Positions 8,803 to 19,058 are shown, numbered from the stretch's first letter. The stretch: 64,000 nucleotides of DNA from Sinomicrobium pectinilyticum (GCF_003725735.1 NZ_RJTM01000102.1:36710-100709), one strand, 5' to 3'. The notes: a model not told the origin generated them from the sequence alone. Translations and numbers: made by a program.

Positions 8803-10566
8803 ATGAAATTTTTAAGAAATCTGTTAGCCTCCATTTTAGGGTGCATTATAGCCCTGGGTGTATTGTTTTTTATGTTCCTCATCTTTGTAAGCCTTGTAGG
8901 CAGCCAGGACAATGTAATAACCGTACCGGATAAATCCGTACTGGAAATAGGTATCGACCAACCCCTGAAGGATTACGGCGGTAAATTTGATTTTACCGAT
9001 TTCGGGATGAAATATGAACAATATGACGGGTTGAACCATATGCTGAAAGCGATAGAACAGGCGAAAACCGATACCAAGATCAAGGGGATAAGTATAAACA
9101 GTAGTTACCTCCCGGCAGGTATGGCACAGGCCAGAGCCATACGGAATGCGCTGAACGATTTTAAGTCTTCCGGAAAATTCGTATATGCTTACGGGGATTT
9201 TTATTCGCAGAAGGATTATTACCTCGCTTCCGTAGCCGACTCGGTTTTCGTTAACCCTGTTGGGGATATAGATTTTAAAGGGCTGTCTTCCGAAGTGTTG
9301 TTCTTTAAGGACCTGCAGGAAAAAACGGGGGTCAAACTGGAAGTGATCCGTCACGGTAAATACAAAAGCGCCGTGGAGCCCTTCCTGGATAATAAAATGA
9401 GCCCGGAAAACAGGCACCAGATATCCGAATTATTATTTTCCGTATGGGATTCCATGCTGGAAGACATCTCCGGTAGCAGAGGGGTTGGTCTGGATACTCT
9501 TAACAGTATAGCGGATAAGCTGGGGGCAAGGACACCGGTTATGGCGCTTAATGCGAAACTGGTAGACCGGATCGCCTATTTTGATGAGTATGAATCTTCC
9601 CTGAAACTTGCAGGCGGAATAAAAGAAGGGGAAGAACTGGAATATATAAATATGAAGGAGTATGCCGAATATGCCGCTAAAAAGGTTAAAAAGATCGGGA
9701 AGGACAAGATAGCAGTGATCTATGCCGAGGGAGAAATTGTGTACGGTGAAGGTGGCAAAGATTATGTAGGACAGGGCATTATCGTAAAAGCTCTTAAAAA
9801 AGCCAGGGAGGACGATAAGGTAAAAGCCATCGTACTCCGTATAAATTCACCGGGGGGAAGTGCATTGGCCTCGGATATCATCTGGAGGGAAGTGGAGATT
9901 ACCAAAAGGGATAAACCCGTAGTTGTATCTATGGGGAACCTCGCTGCCTCGGGAGGATATTACATTGCCTCGGGTGCAGATAAGATATTTGCCGAGCCCA
10001 CCACGATAACCGGATCAATAGGTGTTTTCGGAATGCTGCCCAATTTCAAAGAACTGGCAGACCGGATGGGAATACATGCGGAACATGTAGTTACCAACGA
10101 CCAGGCTCTCGGGTATAGTGTTTTTCAGCCTTTGTCCGAAAAATACGCTGAAGTGACCAAAGAGAGTATCGAAAATATTTACAGCACCTTTATCAATCAT
10201 GTTGCCGATGGCAGGGAAATGACCGAGGAAGAAGTGGATTCCATAGCCCAGGGAAGGGTATGGAGCGGTGCGGAAGCATTGGAGATAGGCCTTGTGGATG
10301 AGATAGGAGGACTGGAAGACGCCATAGCATATGCCGCAGAAACCGGGGGAACCGGAGAATATACCGTGCAGGATTTTCCGGTGTATACCACGAGCATTCA
10401 GGATATTATGGATAAGTTTATCGGTGTTTCCATTACCAGGAGTAAAGAAGAAATCTTAAAAGAAGAAATAGGAGAAGAGGCATACCGGATATTGCAAAAA
10501 ATAAAAGTACTGTCCAGGCAAAAAGGAGTGCAGGCCAGGTTGCCGTTTGAGCTTATTATGCATTAA
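8803..10566 (+). CDS. sppA: Signal peptide peptidase SppA, 67K type
   Basis: A membrane-anchored serine/lysine peptidase that degrades signal peptides left in the membrane. It has an N-terminal transmembrane segment (residues 8-33) and two tandem ClpP-like halves, 587 residues in total as in the long SppA form. The catalytic Lys is in VIRHGKYKSAVEPF (about residue 188) of the first half. The nucleophile Ser lies in MGNLAASGGYYIAS (about 386) of the second. RINSPGGSALASD and ITGSIGVFG are also typical. Followed by a hairpin terminator, so monocistronic. Confidence 0.93.
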   Translation: MKFLRNLLASILGCIIALGVLFFMFLIFVSLVGSQDNVITVPDKSVLEIGIDQPLKDYGGKFDFTDFGMKYEQYDGLNHMLKAIEQAKTDTKIKGISINSSYLPAGMAQARAIRNALNDFKSSGKFVYAYGDFYSQKDYYLASVADSVFVNPVGDIDFKGLSSEVLFFKDLQEKTGVKLEVIRHGKYKSAVEPFLDNKMSPENRHQISELLFSVWDSMLEDISGSRGVGLDTLNSIADKLGARTPVMALNAKLVDRIAYFDEYESSLKLAGGIKEGEELEYINMKEYAEYAAKKVKKIGKDKIAVIYAEGEIVYGEGGKDYVGQGIIVKALKKAREDDKVKAIVLRINSPGGSALASDIIWREVEITKRDKPVVVSMGNLAASGGYYIASGADKIFAEPTTITGSIGVFGMLPNFKELADRMGIHAEHVVTNDQALGYSVFQPLSEKYAEVTKESIENIYSTFINHVADGREMTEEEVDSIAQGRVWSGAEALEIGLVDEIGGLEDAIAYAAETGGTGEYTVQDFPVYTTSIQDIMDKFIGVSITRSKEEILKEEIGEEAYRILQKIKVLSRQKGVQARLPFELIMH

Positions 10567-10599
10567 AATATGAGGTAAGTAACAAAACCGTTTTATAGC

Positions 10600-10640
10600 A
10601 AAGCCGGAAAACTTCCATAGGGTATAGGTTTTCCGGCTTT
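10600..10640 (+). terminator. Hairpin terminator after sppA
   Basis: AAAGCCGGAAAAC pairs with GTTTTCCGGCTTT (13 bp, perfect) around a 15-base loop, 33 bases after the sppA stop. The T-run is part of the stem, so efficiency is uncertain. Confidence 0.6.
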
Positions 10641-10704
10641 GAATAATTGTTCTGACGGTGTTGCAGGCACCTTTTTTCGAATTTCTCCAATAAAAACCAT
10701 TTGC

Positions 10705-11406
10705 ATGCAAAAACATAAAGCCGCATACCAGCTATATTTATATCTCGCAGCACTGTTCATCACTTCCTTGGTAGTTTCCAATCTTATCTTTCAAAAATTC
10801 TTTTACTGGTACCCTTTCGGGGAAATAAACATTTTCGGGGCAAAGATATTTGAGATATCCGTCGGGATACTGCCTTACCCGGTAACCTTCCTGATCACCG
10901 ACCTCATTTCGGAAATATTCGGTAAAAAGAAGGCGAACCAGGTGGTCACCGCGGGTATTTTTGCTTCATTGTTTTCCCTGCTTATTGTCTACGTTTCCGA
11001 TGCTTCTCCTGCGACGGACTGGTCCCCTGTAGGAGATGAGCTGTTCCGGGATGTTTTCGGACGTACCATACTGGCCGTAATGGCCTCTATGCTGGCTTAC
11101 CTGGCGGCACAATACGTGGATATCCACATTTATCATTTCTGGAAAAACTACACCAAAGGCAGACATTTGTGGCTCCGGAACAATGGCTCTACGATCTCTT
11201 CCCAGATTATAGATACCATGACCGTACTGCTCCTGCTCTGTTCTTTTGATGTGATTGCCTGGGAGCGGTTTACCGGCTTACTGATAGGAGGGGTCCTGTT
11301 CAAAATGTTAATAGCTTTGCTGGATACTCCTTTTTTATATTTTTTTGTATATCTTATCCGTAACAGGTTTGACCTGGAAAAAGGAGAGGAGATCCAGTTG
11401 CCCTGA
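10705..11406 (+). CDS. Queuosine precursor transporter, YhhQ/QPTR family
   Basis: An inner-membrane protein of 233 residues with about six hydrophobic segments. It carries the family motifs EISVGILPYPVTFLITDLISEIFGKKKA and SQIIDTMTVLLLLC. The family imports queuine or preQ-type precursors for tRNA queuosine. The frame is open from 10639, but that start lies in the sppA terminator hairpin. ATG 10705 (MQKHKAAYQLYLYL) is the sensible start. No preQ1 riboswitch-like structure is seen upstream. Confidence 0.9.
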   Translation: MQKHKAAYQLYLYLAALFITSLVVSNLIFQKFFYWYPFGEINIFGAKIFEISVGILPYPVTFLITDLISEIFGKKKANQVVTAGIFASLFSLLIVYVSDASPATDWSPVGDELFRDVFGRTILAVMASMLAYLAAQYVDIHIYHFWKNYTKGRHLWLRNNGSTISSQIIDTMTVLLLLCSFDVIAWERFTGLLIGGVLFKMLIALLDTPFLYFFVYLIRNRFDLEKGEEIQLP

Positions 11407-11579
11407 CAAGATCGTATTTATATAGAAGAAAAACCCTGAAAAAAGATAAAACAGGCGCAGCATTGATTCAAACAAAAATAAAAGCAATGAAACACCCATG
11501 ATAAAGTTTCCTTTAACACAAACAAGCATGAATATGGGTGTTCCATGTGACCGTTGAAAAACAAATAAAAAATATACAC

Positions 11580-14234
11580 ATGAAAATTAAAAAGGGATTA
11601 AAGATAGCCGGGATCACTCTCGGGATACTCATACTCTTACTTGCGGTAACCCCGCTTTTGTTCAAGGATAAAATAACAGCACTTATCAAGGAGAACATCA
11701 ATGAGAACATAAATGCTAAAGTCGATTTTAAAGACATGGATATCAGTCTTTTGTCGGGTTTTCCGAAAGCCCGGGTTTCCCTGAACGAAATATCCGTAAT
11801 CAACCTTTCCCCTTTTGAAGGGGATACCCTGTTCTATGCCGATGAGGTTTCCGTAAAAATGGGAATAGGAGAACTGTTCAAGGGAAGCGGAATGCAGATA
11901 AGCAGCTTTGCCGTAGACAAGGCTAATGTGAATATCCTGGTGAACAGCGAGGGGAAAGCCAACTATGACATAGCCAAAGAAACCGGGAGTACGGATAATA
12001 GTAAAGAGGGGGCCGCAGAAGGAGAAGATTTCAGTTTTTCGGTACAGCAATACGCTATCAGGGACAGCCGGATATCTTACATGGATGAAGAGGGGAAAAT
12101 GCAGTTTGTCATGGACGAATTCAACCATTCCGGTAGCGGGGACCTTTCCCTGACCAAATCGGAGCTAAAAACGAAAACAAATGCATTGGTCTCTTTTGTG
12201 ATGGACAGCACGGCCTATGTCAGTAAAAACAGGGTGGATCTCAATGCGGTTATCGGTATAGACCTGGAGAAGAACCGCTATTCATTCCTGGACAATACTT
12301 TATTGCTCAACCAACTCCCCCTGGTGTTTGACGGCTATGTGCAACTCAATGATAATAGCCAGGAGGTGGATGTGACCTTCAATACCCCGTCATCCGATTT
12401 TAAGAATTTCCTTGCGGTTATTCCCGAAGCGTATTCCAGCAATATAGATAATGTACAGACTACCGGGAATTTTGAGGTAAAAGGAAAAGTAAAAGGTGTG
12501 GTGGACGATACACATATCCCTACTTTTGATATAAAAATAGCTTCCGACAACGCATCCTTCAAATATCCTGACCTGCCCAAATCGGTTTCGGATATAAAAC
12601 TGGCTACGGAAATAGTCAATAAAACGGGACTTGCCAAAGATACCTATGTGGACATTCAAAAACTGTCTTTCCGGATAGACCAGGATGTGTTTAATGCCAA
12701 TGCACGGTTGAACAATGTCACGGAAAATATGCACGTCAATGCCCGGATAGACGGGAAACTGAACCTGGCCAATCTTTCCAGGGCATATCCTTTTCCGATG
12801 AAGGAAGAGTTGAGCGGTATTCTGGTAGCGGATATCACTACGGCTTTTGATATGGCCTCCATTGAAAACCAGAAGTATGAAAATACCAGAAATTCGGGAA
12901 CGGTAGATCTCACCGGCTTTACGTATGCATCTGCGGAAATGGCCAATCCCGTAAGTATCAGCAAAGCCAATGTAACCTTTAATCCCGCAACGGTAAAACT
13001 CAATACTTTTCAGGCAAAAACCGGACAGACCGATCTGAATGCCACGGGTACCATTAATAACCTGATGGGCTTTATGTTCAATAAGGAGAATATAGAGGGA
13101 AATTTTACCCTGTCGTCCGATACTTTTTCGCTTAATGACTTTATGGTGGCCGAAGCAGAAGGCGAAGGAACACCGGAAGGCGGATCGGAAAAGCCGGGGA
13201 CAGGAGAAAAAAGCGATGCGAAAACCGAAGAAAAGATCAAGATACCTTCGTTCCTGGATTGTACGGTGGATGCATCGGCCAATACGGTAATATATGATAA
13301 TCTGAAATTAAAAAATGTAAAAGGGACCCTCATCATACGGGATGAAAAAGCCACACTGAAAAACCTCAGGTCCGATGTATTCAACGGGCAACTGGCCATA
13401 AACGGGGATGTGTCCACAAAAGAGGCTACACCGACCTTTAATATGAAGATGGATATCAGCAATTTCGATATCGCCGAATCTTTCCAGGGACTGGACCTGC
13501 TGAAAGCCCTGACCCCCATTGCGGGTATTTTGGAGGGTAAACTGAATACGGACCTGTCCCTTTCCGGAAACTTGAACGACGACCTGACGCCCGTACTGAC
13601 ATCCGTTTCCGGAGATGCCCTGGCAGAAGTGCTGACTTCGGGAATCGATACCGGAAATTCGAAATTGCTCAGCGGATTGACCAGCAACCTGAGTTTTCTG
13701 GATGTGAACAAATTAAATCTGAAGGACATTAAAACACATTTGTCCTTTGATAACGGAAAAGTCAACGTAAAGCCCTTTCATATAAAATACCAGGATATAG
13801 ACATTGAGGTAGCGGGAAGCCACGGTTTTGACAAAACAATGGCCTATAAAGCGACATTTAATGTTCCTGCCAAATATCTTGGGAAAGAAGCAAGCAATCT
13901 GCTGGCCCAGCTGAATGAAAAGGAAAAAGAGGAAATGACTGTTCCCGTTACGGCAACCATAGGCGGAACCTATACCAGTCCGTCTGTTTCTACCGACATG
14001 AAATCTGCCGTTACTGCATTGACACAACAGCTCATTGCCAGGCAAAAAGACAAGCTGGTCGGTCAGGGCAAGGATGCCGTGGGCAATGCGTTGGGTAATC
14101 TTTTGGGAGGAAAAAGCAAGGACAGCACGGCAACCGATACTACGGCTGCCAAGAAGCAGGAATCCGTTAAAGAAGCTGCGAAAGATGTTTTGCAGGGATT
14201 GTTCGGGAAAAAGAAAAAAGATACGACGAATTAA
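11580..14234 (+). CDS. AsmA-family protein, envelope-associated
   Basis: 884 residues. A single N-terminal membrane anchor (GLKIAGITLGILILLLAVTPLLF) is followed by a long beta-rich repetitive region opening with the AsmA N-terminal pattern (INAKVDFKDMDISLLSGFPKARVSLNEISV). The AsmA C-terminal-like region spans about 560-800 (LKNVKGTLIIRDEKATLKNLRSD and LEGKLNTDLSLSGNL). A low-complexity Glu/Gly/Lys linker lies near 520-545, and the C-terminus is Lys-rich. AsmA/TamB/YhdP-like proteins are implicated in lipid transport to the outer membrane, which is the likely role. Start at ATG 11580 (MKIKKGLKIAG) rather than the frame's first ATG at 11538. Confidence 0.85.
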   Translation: MKIKKGLKIAGITLGILILLLAVTPLLFKDKITALIKENINENINAKVDFKDMDISLLSGFPKARVSLNEISVINLSPFEGDTLFYADEVSVKMGIGELFKGSGMQISSFAVDKANVNILVNSEGKANYDIAKETGSTDNSKEGAAEGEDFSFSVQQYAIRDSRISYMDEEGKMQFVMDEFNHSGSGDLSLTKSELKTKTNALVSFVMDSTAYVSKNRVDLNAVIGIDLEKNRYSFLDNTLLLNQLPLVFDGYVQLNDNSQEVDVTFNTPSSDFKNFLAVIPEAYSSNIDNVQTTGNFEVKGKVKGVVDDTHIPTFDIKIASDNASFKYPDLPKSVSDIKLATEIVNKTGLAKDTYVDIQKLSFRIDQDVFNANARLNNVTENMHVNARIDGKLNLANLSRAYPFPMKEELSGILVADITTAFDMASIENQKYENTRNSGTVDLTGFTYASAEMANPVSISKANVTFNPATVKLNTFQAKTGQTDLNATGTINNLMGFMFNKENIEGNFTLSSDTFSLNDFMVAEAEGEGTPEGGSEKPGTGEKSDAKTEEKIKIPSFLDCTVDASANTVIYDNLKLKNVKGTLIIRDEKATLKNLRSDVFNGQLAINGDVSTKEATPTFNMKMDISNFDIAESFQGLDLLKALTPIAGILEGKLNTDLSLSGNLNDDLTPVLTSVSGDALAEVLTSGIDTGNSKLLSGLTSNLSFLDVNKLNLKDIKTHLSFDNGKVNVKPFHIKYQDIDIEVAGSHGFDKTMAYKATFNVPAKYLGKEASNLLAQLNEKEKEEMTVPVTATIGGTYTSPSVSTDMKSAVTALTQQLIARQKDKLVGQGKDAVGNALGNLLGGKSKDSTATDTTAAKKQESVKEAAKDVLQGLFGKKKKDTTN

Positions 14235-14265
14235 GTCGGGAGGGGAAAGCATGAAGCTAGAAGTG

Positions 14266-14330
14266 CGAAGATATAAGTATGTTTGTTCATCTCATTTAAC
14301 TTCGTGCTTCTAACTTCGCACTCTTCTAAT
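14266..14330. terminator. Inverted repeat between convergent genes
   Basis: TAGAAGTGCGAAG (14268-14280) is mirrored by CTTCGCACTCTTCTA (about 14314-14328) with one unpaired base. A partial third copy, CTTCGTGCTTCTAA, lies between. It fills the gap between the convergent AsmA and outer-membrane protein genes and may serve as a bidirectional terminator, although neither side has a T-run. Confidence 0.45.
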
Positions 14331-15570
14331 CGTATTTCCTCTTTATAAACCACAGGTCTTCCAGGCTGATGTTAAGGGTGATAAAATGATAGTTTTCCTT
14401 GATGAGAATGTTCGATAACTGCCCTTTCTGCCCGTAAGAATATGAGATGTTGAGCATGGAATTGGTATTTGTGTTCAGGGGAAGTCCCAGTCCCGCCGTA
14501 ATGGCATAACCACCTACTTTTTTGTGGTTGATGGACAGGTAACCGTTATCCGAGGTAAAACCGCCACGAAACTGTACCCTGTCTATATATTCCAATGACC
14601 TGGCGTTTTTCATGTATTCTACCCCCATACTGAAAATGTCCTGGTCTTCATATTGGCCGATATTGTCTGTCTGGCTGGTGGAACTCCAGAAATTTCTTTT
14701 GTAATCCGCATTTACGGAAAACCCTTTGAAGGGGGTGAAGTAAATACCGACTCCCAATTCCGTGGGTAATTTGAAGTCGGAAATATTTTCACCTTCTTCA
14801 TCCTCTACGGTTACACTGGTCCCGTCGAGGGTCTTGGTCACGGTCCTGTCCATGCTGCCATCGAGGGAAACCGGCAACTGTACGGTACCTCCCACAGAGA
14901 AATTCTTTAAAATATCGTACTGGAAACCCAGTCCCAGGCGAACACCATGATAAAAGGAGGTCTCGTTCATGTCAAAATAACTGCTTCCTATATAAAAGAA
15001 TTCGTTTTCTTTAATGCTCCCGAACAGATAAGAAGCATTGACCCCTATTCGTATTTTATCCGAGAGCAAATAGCTATAATTGATCTTGACATCGTTCAGC
15101 CCGCCCGAACCGTTGATTGTGCTCTCGAATTCCTGGTCAGACCCCTCTATGTTCGAGGTAACCCCCAGCAATGTATATCCTACATTGGTATACGGGGTAA
15201 GGGTAACTCCTATGCCCGACTTTTTTGAAAGGGAAAAGGCAAAAGCGAGGTTCGAAAAATTAAAACTCCATTTGTCCTCGTCGTTTATTTTATTCGAATA
15301 ATGATTGTATTCTGCCCGGAACCCCACATCAAAAAAGAAAGATTTATCAAATATGGAAGCATAGGATGCGGGGTTGAGGTTATTAATTCCGGAATTCCCC
15401 GGCATAGCGATTCCGCCATGACCCAGGGCATTGTATTTTCCCACATTGGCCTGGTTGATTATACCGAGGCCGTACATCGAGTACGGAGATCCGGTCAGGC
15501 CTTCGGATTGGGCATTTGCAGCAAGGAAACAGCATGTAAAAACACACGCGAAAAAAATAATCTTCTTCAT
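14326..15570 (-). CDS. Outer-membrane beta-barrel protein (putative, FadL/OmpP1-like)
   Basis: 414 residues with a signal peptide MKKIIFFACVFTCCFLAANAQ. The mature protein has alternating amphipathic strands, begins with an alanine/glycine-rich segment (YSMYGLGIINQANVGKYNALGHGGIA), contains NPASYAS, and ends in aromatic WFIKRKYD, which suggests an outer-membrane barrel of the FadL/OmpP1 kind. Ligand unknown. The frame is open to 15672, but the signal peptide fixes the start at 15570. It follows the DUF4270 lipoprotein gene closely (49 bases), as I recall in other Flavobacteriaceae, and is probably in one operon. Confidence 0.75.
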   Translation of the reverse strand: MKKIIFFACVFTCCFLAANAQSEGLTGSPYSMYGLGIINQANVGKYNALGHGGIAMPGNSGINNLNPASYASIFDKSFFFDVGFRAEYNHYSNKINDEDKWSFNFSNLAFAFSLSKKSGIGVTLTPYTNVGYTLLGVTSNIEGSDQEFESTINGSGGLNDVKINYSYLLSDKIRIGVNASYLFGSIKENEFFYIGSSYFDMNETSFYHGVRLGLGFQYDILKNFSVGGTVQLPVSLDGSMDRTVTKTLDGTSVTVEDEEGENISDFKLPTELGVGIYFTPFKGFSVNADYKRNFWSSTSQTDNIGQYEDQDIFSMGVEYMKNARSLEYIDRVQFRGGFTSDNGYLSINHKKVGGYAITAGLGLPLNTNTNSMLNISYSYGQKGQLSNILIKENYHFITLNISLEDLWFIKRKYD

Positions 15571-15619
15571 ATGAATAGTGGGTTTTTGACCTTCGGAATT
15601 GCGGAATACCGCACCGTAA

Positions 15620-16948
15620 TTATTCCTGATCTTCATCGTAAATCGCATACAATACTTGCAGTGTAGCTTCATAATCCCTGTTGTTTTCCCCGTTGAGTAC
15701 CATACGGTCTACAGATGAACTGTATTGAGAAGGTATAAGGATCAAAGAGCTTCGGTCTTCCCGGGTGGCTGTCATAAGGCGTTCTATATAAGTGCCCAGC
15801 GGTACTTCAAAATACAGTTCGTTAAACTCCTCGTTCTCCCGGTTCAATATGGCCTGTAATGCGGTTGATTCGGAAGTAGTAAGCTGTTCCGTAATATCGT
15901 TGTTCTGGTCTACAATATAGATGTTGAGCGTATCTCTCAGCGGGAGGTTCTTATCATAAGATGCATTGGTGGGTTTTATTCTGAGAAATGCATTTAGTAC
16001 TGTTCCCGTACCATCTATGTCGTAGAGAGTGCGGATGGAGGGAAAGCGTATCCTTGTGGTAATGCCTGTTCCCGATTGTATGAAAACCCGGTCTCCGGCC
16101 TCTGAACTGGGTAGCACCACTTCGCGGGAGGTAAGTTGGCTGAACAGTGTTCCATCGTCTTCGGAGACGATACGGTTAAAAAAGGTTGCGGGACTGTTTT
16201 CGGTCGTAATGGTAAAGTCTGTGTACTGTACCGTGGGTTCTTCCGTTTCGTGGGTGGAATAGTAGATCCTCAGGTAAGTTTTGTCCGATGAGGTATTAAA
16301 CCCGAGAACGGTCCCATTATCATTTTCCCCGGGTTGTAGCGTAATCCCCTTGAAGTATTCCCGTAGCTGGTCATTGGTAGTAATGTTCTTTTGCTGTATT
16401 TGTTCGAACAACTCCTCGCCAAATTCGTCATTGAGTTTTATTTCTACGGAATCTGTCCCGCCCAAAGGTCTGGGAATAAAGGCAATTTCTCCCAGGCTTT
16501 CGGTTTCGTGTGCTATGGTCTGCTCGTTGTAAAAGGAATCCCCTTCCACCGGTTTTACCCGGGCCGTCAGTCTTTTTACATGTATGGAAGAAGTTTGGAG
16601 GGTGTCGTTGTAATAATATTTATCATATCCCATAAAGAAAGAGATACTGTCATAGACGGCCTCATTATCTATGCTGTAGCTTGTGGGCAATAACTCAAAA
16701 TAACTTGAAGCCGTGGTCTTTCCGAAAACGGTATCGAGGTACTGGCCTACCAATATACGGGTAGCATCGGAAGTTACCAGGCTGTCGAATTTAATGGTAG
16801 ACATTTCTACGGTAAGAGTGTCGATAGACAGTACCCGGATATTACTGTCGGTAAAATCTTCGCCTGCTTCAAAGTCGGTGTCATAAGCATTGTCATCACC
16901 GCAGGACCACAAAAGAACAGACAGGCAAAAAAATAGCATGTGTCGCAT
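15620..16948 (-). CDS. DUF4270 family lipoprotein
   Basis: 442 residues with a lipoprotein signal MRHMLFFCLSVLLWSCGDD (lipid-bearing Cys at 16). The DUF4270 core is recognised from IRVLSIDTLTVEMSTIKFDSLVTSDATRILVGQYLDTVFG, where the protein typically promises to store tension/stretch-like beta domains; the actual function is unknown. It is cell-envelope anchored and heads a two-gene unit with the downstream outer-membrane protein. CAAAAATA at 16965-16972 reads TATTTTTG on the minus strand, a possible -7 box 17 bases before the start. Confidence 0.8.
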   Translation of the reverse strand: MRHMLFFCLSVLLWSCGDDNAYDTDFEAGEDFTDSNIRVLSIDTLTVEMSTIKFDSLVTSDATRILVGQYLDTVFGKTTASSYFELLPTSYSIDNEAVYDSISFFMGYDKYYYNDTLQTSSIHVKRLTARVKPVEGDSFYNEQTIAHETESLGEIAFIPRPLGGTDSVEIKLNDEFGEELFEQIQQKNITTNDQLREYFKGITLQPGENDNGTVLGFNTSSDKTYLRIYYSTHETEEPTVQYTDFTITTENSPATFFNRIVSEDDGTLFSQLTSREVVLPSSEAGDRVFIQSGTGITTRIRFPSIRTLYDIDGTGTVLNAFLRIKPTNASYDKNLPLRDTLNIYIVDQNNDITEQLTTSESTALQAILNRENEEFNELYFEVPLGTYIERLMTATREDRSSLILIPSQYSSSVDRMVLNGENNRDYEATLQVLYAIYDEDQE

Positions 16949-17150
16949 ATAGAATGATTTTGGGCAAAAATAGCGGGGTTGGCATAGGGGAAAAATGAAA
17001 ATCGACCATTGCGGGACCGGCCTATACCAATCCCCTTTATTTACCGATCAAACCACGTCAACGGATTTGATCTGTAAAACCTCCTTTTTGGTATAGAAAT
17101 AAGAAGAGTTCATCTATTCTGTTTTTGCCCGGGAAGGGCGCTGTGTAGAT

Positions 17151-18041
17151 TTGTTCAAAAAATTGGTGAGAGCAGTAGTAACCATTATATGTCTCTTTCT
17201 GGTGATTGCCGGGATTTGGGGACAGGAGAAATTTCCGGAAATGATCCAATTGGAGTACAGTATAAACAAGTCAAACGAAGGAGTGAATGTATACCAAACC
17301 CGGATCGGGGGAAGTAAGGTCTTCGCTACGGGAAATTTTCGTATCGGAGTGGTGGCAGATGCCTACAAATTCGATATGGATTACACTTATACCTCTGCAG
17401 CAGTGGAGGACATGCATTTTACGGAAGTATATACACTGAGGCCGGAGGTGTTTGTTTCTTATCTCCTGGATGATGCCTGGTCTTTTACTGCTTATGTTCA
17501 GCCCGAAATAGCATCCGATTTCCACGGAAACTGGACCGGGGAAGGGTTCAACATGGGATACGGGGGCTATTTTACCAGGTTGTGGAAGCAACCGGGAGAA
17601 GCTGTTTCTTCCCTCGTTATAGGAGGTGAATATTCCACGGCCTTCGGAAAACTCCGGTTTGTCCCGGTACTGAACTACAAAAGAAAGATCAATACCCATT
17701 GGGAATATGCCCTGGGCTATCCGTATACATACCTGTCTTGGAATATCAACCCGAAGCATACGATAAGGCCCGTCCTCGACCTGGACGCTTTCTATGCCGG
17801 GGTCAATGCCGTTACAGGCTATTTCGCAGATGCCGAAAGCCTGTTATATAAGCTGAGTTACCTGAATTTCAACGGAAGGATAAATTATGAGTACTTTTTC
17901 AATCGGGGCTGGAATCTCCTGGCCGGTTTGGGATATTCCATACATAACGAGCTGGATCTTTACCGGGATGACACGAAAGTCCATACCTATGATATGGCAT
18001 CCTCCCTTTATATATCTCTGGGGATCAAATATAAATTTTAA
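17151..18041 (+). CDS. Outer-membrane barrel protein, DUF6268-like
   Basis: 296 residues with a signal peptide (VVTIICLFLVIAGIWGQ) and a mature part of amphipathic strands with many aromatic girdle residues (WKQPGEAVSSLVIGGEYS, YEYFFNRGWNLLAGLGYSI), ending LYISLGIKYKF as outer-membrane barrels do. No in-frame ATG precedes the signal sequence. TTG 17151 is the likely start, with GTG 17166 as an alternative. First gene of a plus-strand cluster with a Kelch lipoprotein (12-base gap), a DUF4907 protein and a LytS/LytTR two-component pair. Confidence 0.75.
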   Translation: MFKKLVRAVVTIICLFLVIAGIWGQEKFPEMIQLEYSINKSNEGVNVYQTRIGGSKVFATGNFRIGVVADAYKFDMDYTYTSAAVEDMHFTEVYTLRPEVFVSYLLDDAWSFTAYVQPEIASDFHGNWTGEGFNMGYGGYFTRLWKQPGEAVSSLVIGGEYSTAFGKLRFVPVLNYKRKINTHWEYALGYPYTYLSWNINPKHTIRPVLDLDAFYAGVNAVTGYFADAESLLYKLSYLNFNGRINYEYFFNRGWNLLAGLGYSIHNELDLYRDDTKVHTYDMASSLYISLGIKYKF

Positions 18042-18053
18042 ACCAAATAACAA

Positions 18054-19058
18054 ATGAGAAGAACAAAGAAAAAAAATGTGGATTTTATCTTGTATAGTAC
18101 CTCTCTGGTTTTTTTCCTGGTGTTCCTGGCAGGTTGTTCCAGCGACGATGAGGAAGACATGGGGAACTGGCAGATCCGTTCTGTTTTTGACGGAAAACCG
18201 CGAAGCAGTTCCGCTTATTTTTCCATAGGAAACAAGGGATATACCGGGACCGGTTACGACGGTGATGATTACCGGGTTGATTTCTGGGAATACGACATGG
18301 ATGGGGATTACTGGATACAAAAAGCCGATTTTCCGGGAACGCCCAGAAGTGCGGCAGTAGGCTTCGCCATTGACGGAAAAGGTTACGTGGGGTCCGGTTA
18401 TGACGGTGTTAACGAACTGGGGGATTTTTATGCCTACGATACCGGAGCCAATTCCTGGACATCCATAGCCGAATTTCCGGAAAACCCCAGGAGAGAAGCA
18501 TTGGCATTTGCGGCCAACGGATACGGGTATTTTGGCACGGGGACCGACGGGGACAATGACAGAAAGGATTTCTGGAAATATGATCCGTCTGCCGATACGT
18601 GGACCGAACTGTTTGGCTTCGGGGGCGATAAAAGGAGAGGGGCCACCAGCTTTACGGTAAATGATAAAGTATATATGGGAACAGGGGTTTCCAACGGAGT
18701 TTATCTCAAAGACTTTTGGGTTTTTGATCCTCAGTCCGAAAGCTGGACCAAACTGCTCGATCTTGATGAAGAAGACGATTACAGTATAGTAAGGAGCAAT
18801 GCAGCCGGTTTCTCAATAGGCAGTTACGGATATATAGCGTGTGGTACTGCTTCCGGAACACTGAACTCTATTTGGGAATATGATCCGGTCAATGACCTCT
18901 GGGAACGAAAGACCGGATACGAAGGTACTTCCAGGCAAAGTCCTGTGGTTTTTTCTAACGGGGCAAGGGCATTTGTGGGGCTTGGCCGTTCCGGTAACCT
19001 TTACCTGGATGATATTAAAGAGTTCCTGCCCTGGGAAGAATATGACGAAGATGATTAG
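18054..19058 (+). CDS. Kelch-repeat lipoprotein
   Basis: 334 residues. A lipoprotein signal ends VFLAGCSSDDEED. Five to six Kelch-type blades of about 50 residues follow, each with a GYxGTGYDG-like turn and an F(W/Y)xYD....W pattern (DFWEYDMDGDYW, DFYAYDTGANSW, DFWKYDPSADTW, DFWVFDPQSESW, SIWEYDPVNDLW). This predicts a surface- or periplasm-facing beta-propeller, probably for protein or glycan binding. It immediately follows the barrel gene and may form a complex with it. Confidence 0.88.
   Translation: MRRTKKKNVDFILYSTSLVFFLVFLAGCSSDDEEDMGNWQIRSVFDGKPRSSSAYFSIGNKGYTGTGYDGDDYRVDFWEYDMDGDYWIQKADFPGTPRSAAVGFAIDGKGYVGSGYDGVNELGDFYAYDTGANSWTSIAEFPENPRREALAFAANGYGYFGTGTDGDNDRKDFWKYDPSADTWTELFGFGGDKRRGATSFTVNDKVYMGTGVSNGVYLKDFWVFDPQSESWTKLLDLDEEDDYSIVRSNAAGFSIGSYGYIACGTASGTLNSIWEYDPVNDLWERKTGYEGTSRQSPVVFSNGARAFVGLGRSGNLYLDDIKEFLPWEEYDEDD

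Noticed and set aside
10567..10704. preQ1 riboswitch before the queuosine-precursor transporter
   Set aside because: The leader is mostly the sppA terminator hairpin; no compact H-type pseudoknot pattern or A-rich tail in the right place was recognised.
12335..13765. Long minus-strand frames across the AsmA-like gene
   Set aside because: They are Ser/Phe-rich antisense shadows of a conserved coding frame.
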